Source: Pseudomonadota bacterium
Lineage (GTDB): Bacteria; Pseudomonadota; Alphaproteobacteria; Rhizobiales; Hyphomicrobiaceae
Direction of reading: 5' to 3'
Assembly: GCA_023430845.1 (NCBI GenBank)
Contig: JAEYYJ010000008.1
Location: 1 to 5,148 of the forward strand
Length of the DNA stretch: 5,148 nt
Shown: piece after piece, positions 5,037 through 5,148 of the stretch
How positions within the stretch are numbered: the stretch's first letter is position 1
How the letters are laid out: each line of letters starts with the position of its first letter
Notes under the pieces: model-generated
What the model saw: only the letters and a program-made list of their open reading frames with translations
What the model was told of the DNA's origin: nothing
The model's database searches: none
Made by a program: the position numbers and the translations under genes

Positions 5037-5148
5037 ACGGCGCGACTTCGCTGCCGAGGTACTCGATTGCCGCCTGCACGCCGCCTGAGCCATGCGGTAT
5101 TTTCAACGCTTTTAGCGCCATCTCGATGGCGCCGAGTGTGCCGAGCAC
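5035..5148 (-). CDS. Probable class V (alanine/serine-glyoxylate type) aminotransferase, C-terminal end only
   Basis: Only the last 37 codons and the TAG stop are in the window; the gene continues past the right edge. The visible tail includes LGTLGAIEMALKALKIPHG followed by GGVQAAIEYLGSEVAP. The pattern LGTLGAIE...LKALGIPHG..GGVQAAI is what I recognise from the C-termini of alanine-glyoxylate/serine-glyoxylate aminotransferases of fold type I, PLP enzymes that interconvert glyoxylate and glycine with alanine or serine. The catalytic lysine and PLP residues are outside the window. The gene converges on prfB with 78 bp between stops. If right, it fits the nearby threonine aldolase and glyoxylate/hydroxypyruvate reductase, but the call rests on a short tail. 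Confidence 0.6.
   Translation of the reverse strand: MLGTLGAIEMALKALKIPHGSGGVQAAIEYLGSEVAP

Noticed and set aside
1..5148. tRNA, rRNA, CRISPR, insertion sequence or phage features
   Set aside because: No cloverleaf, rRNA signature, regular repeat-spacer pattern, transposase motif or terminal inverted repeat with target duplication was seen on reading both strands.

Overview
The window is ordinary high-GC bacterial chromosome, most likely from an alphaproteobacterium of the Hyphomicrobiales (Hyphomicrobium, Rhodoplanes or Bradyrhizobium type). The evidence is strong G/C preference at third codon positions, AGGAGG-type ribosome binding sites, a frameshifted prfB, and a palindromic intergenic element of the kind seen in these genomes. 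The genus is inference. I see no mobile element, CRISPR array, rRNA or tRNA.

Left part (1-1343), minus strand: a low-specificity L-threonine aldolase (356 aa, TTG start behind AGGAGG) is followed after 66 bp by the N-terminal 68 codons of a class III (CaiB/BaiF) CoA-transferase that runs off the left edge. A C(UUCG)G hairpin sits just after the aldolase stop. Centre-left (1344-3217): a 263-bp divergent region holds a 9-bp direct repeat phased at 32 bp and a small dyad. It leads into a plus-strand pair 24 bp apart: a GhrA-like glyoxylate/hydroxypyruvate reductase and a glutathione S-transferase family protein. Centre-right (3218-3638): a small single-domain cupin (minus strand, GTG start) converges on the GST gene.

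Right part (3639-5148): a 189-bp divergent region carries a good sigma-70-type promoter (TTTACA-N17-TATAAG) and a perfect 11-bp inverted repeat. Next comes prfB, encoding release factor 2, with the classical programmed +1 frameshift at an in-frame UGA (codon 24). The complete protein is 375 aa: 23 codons in the first frame and 352 in the second. A naive ORF call starting at 3916 would lose the first 29 residues. After prfB a long imperfect palindrome separates it from the convergent 3' end of a gene that looks like a class V (alanine/serine-glyoxylate type) aminotransferase.

Several genes fit C2/C3 metabolism. The aldolase makes glycine. The aminotransferase, if assigned correctly, would handle glyoxylate and glycine or serine. 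The GhrA-like reductase would reduce glyoxylate or hydroxypyruvate. This link is inference: the genes lie in separate transcription units with the housekeeping prfB among them. I did not find a previously undescribed system. The best items for a second look are the prfB frameshift cassette, the inverted repeat overlapping its promoter, and the intergenic palindrome at the right end.
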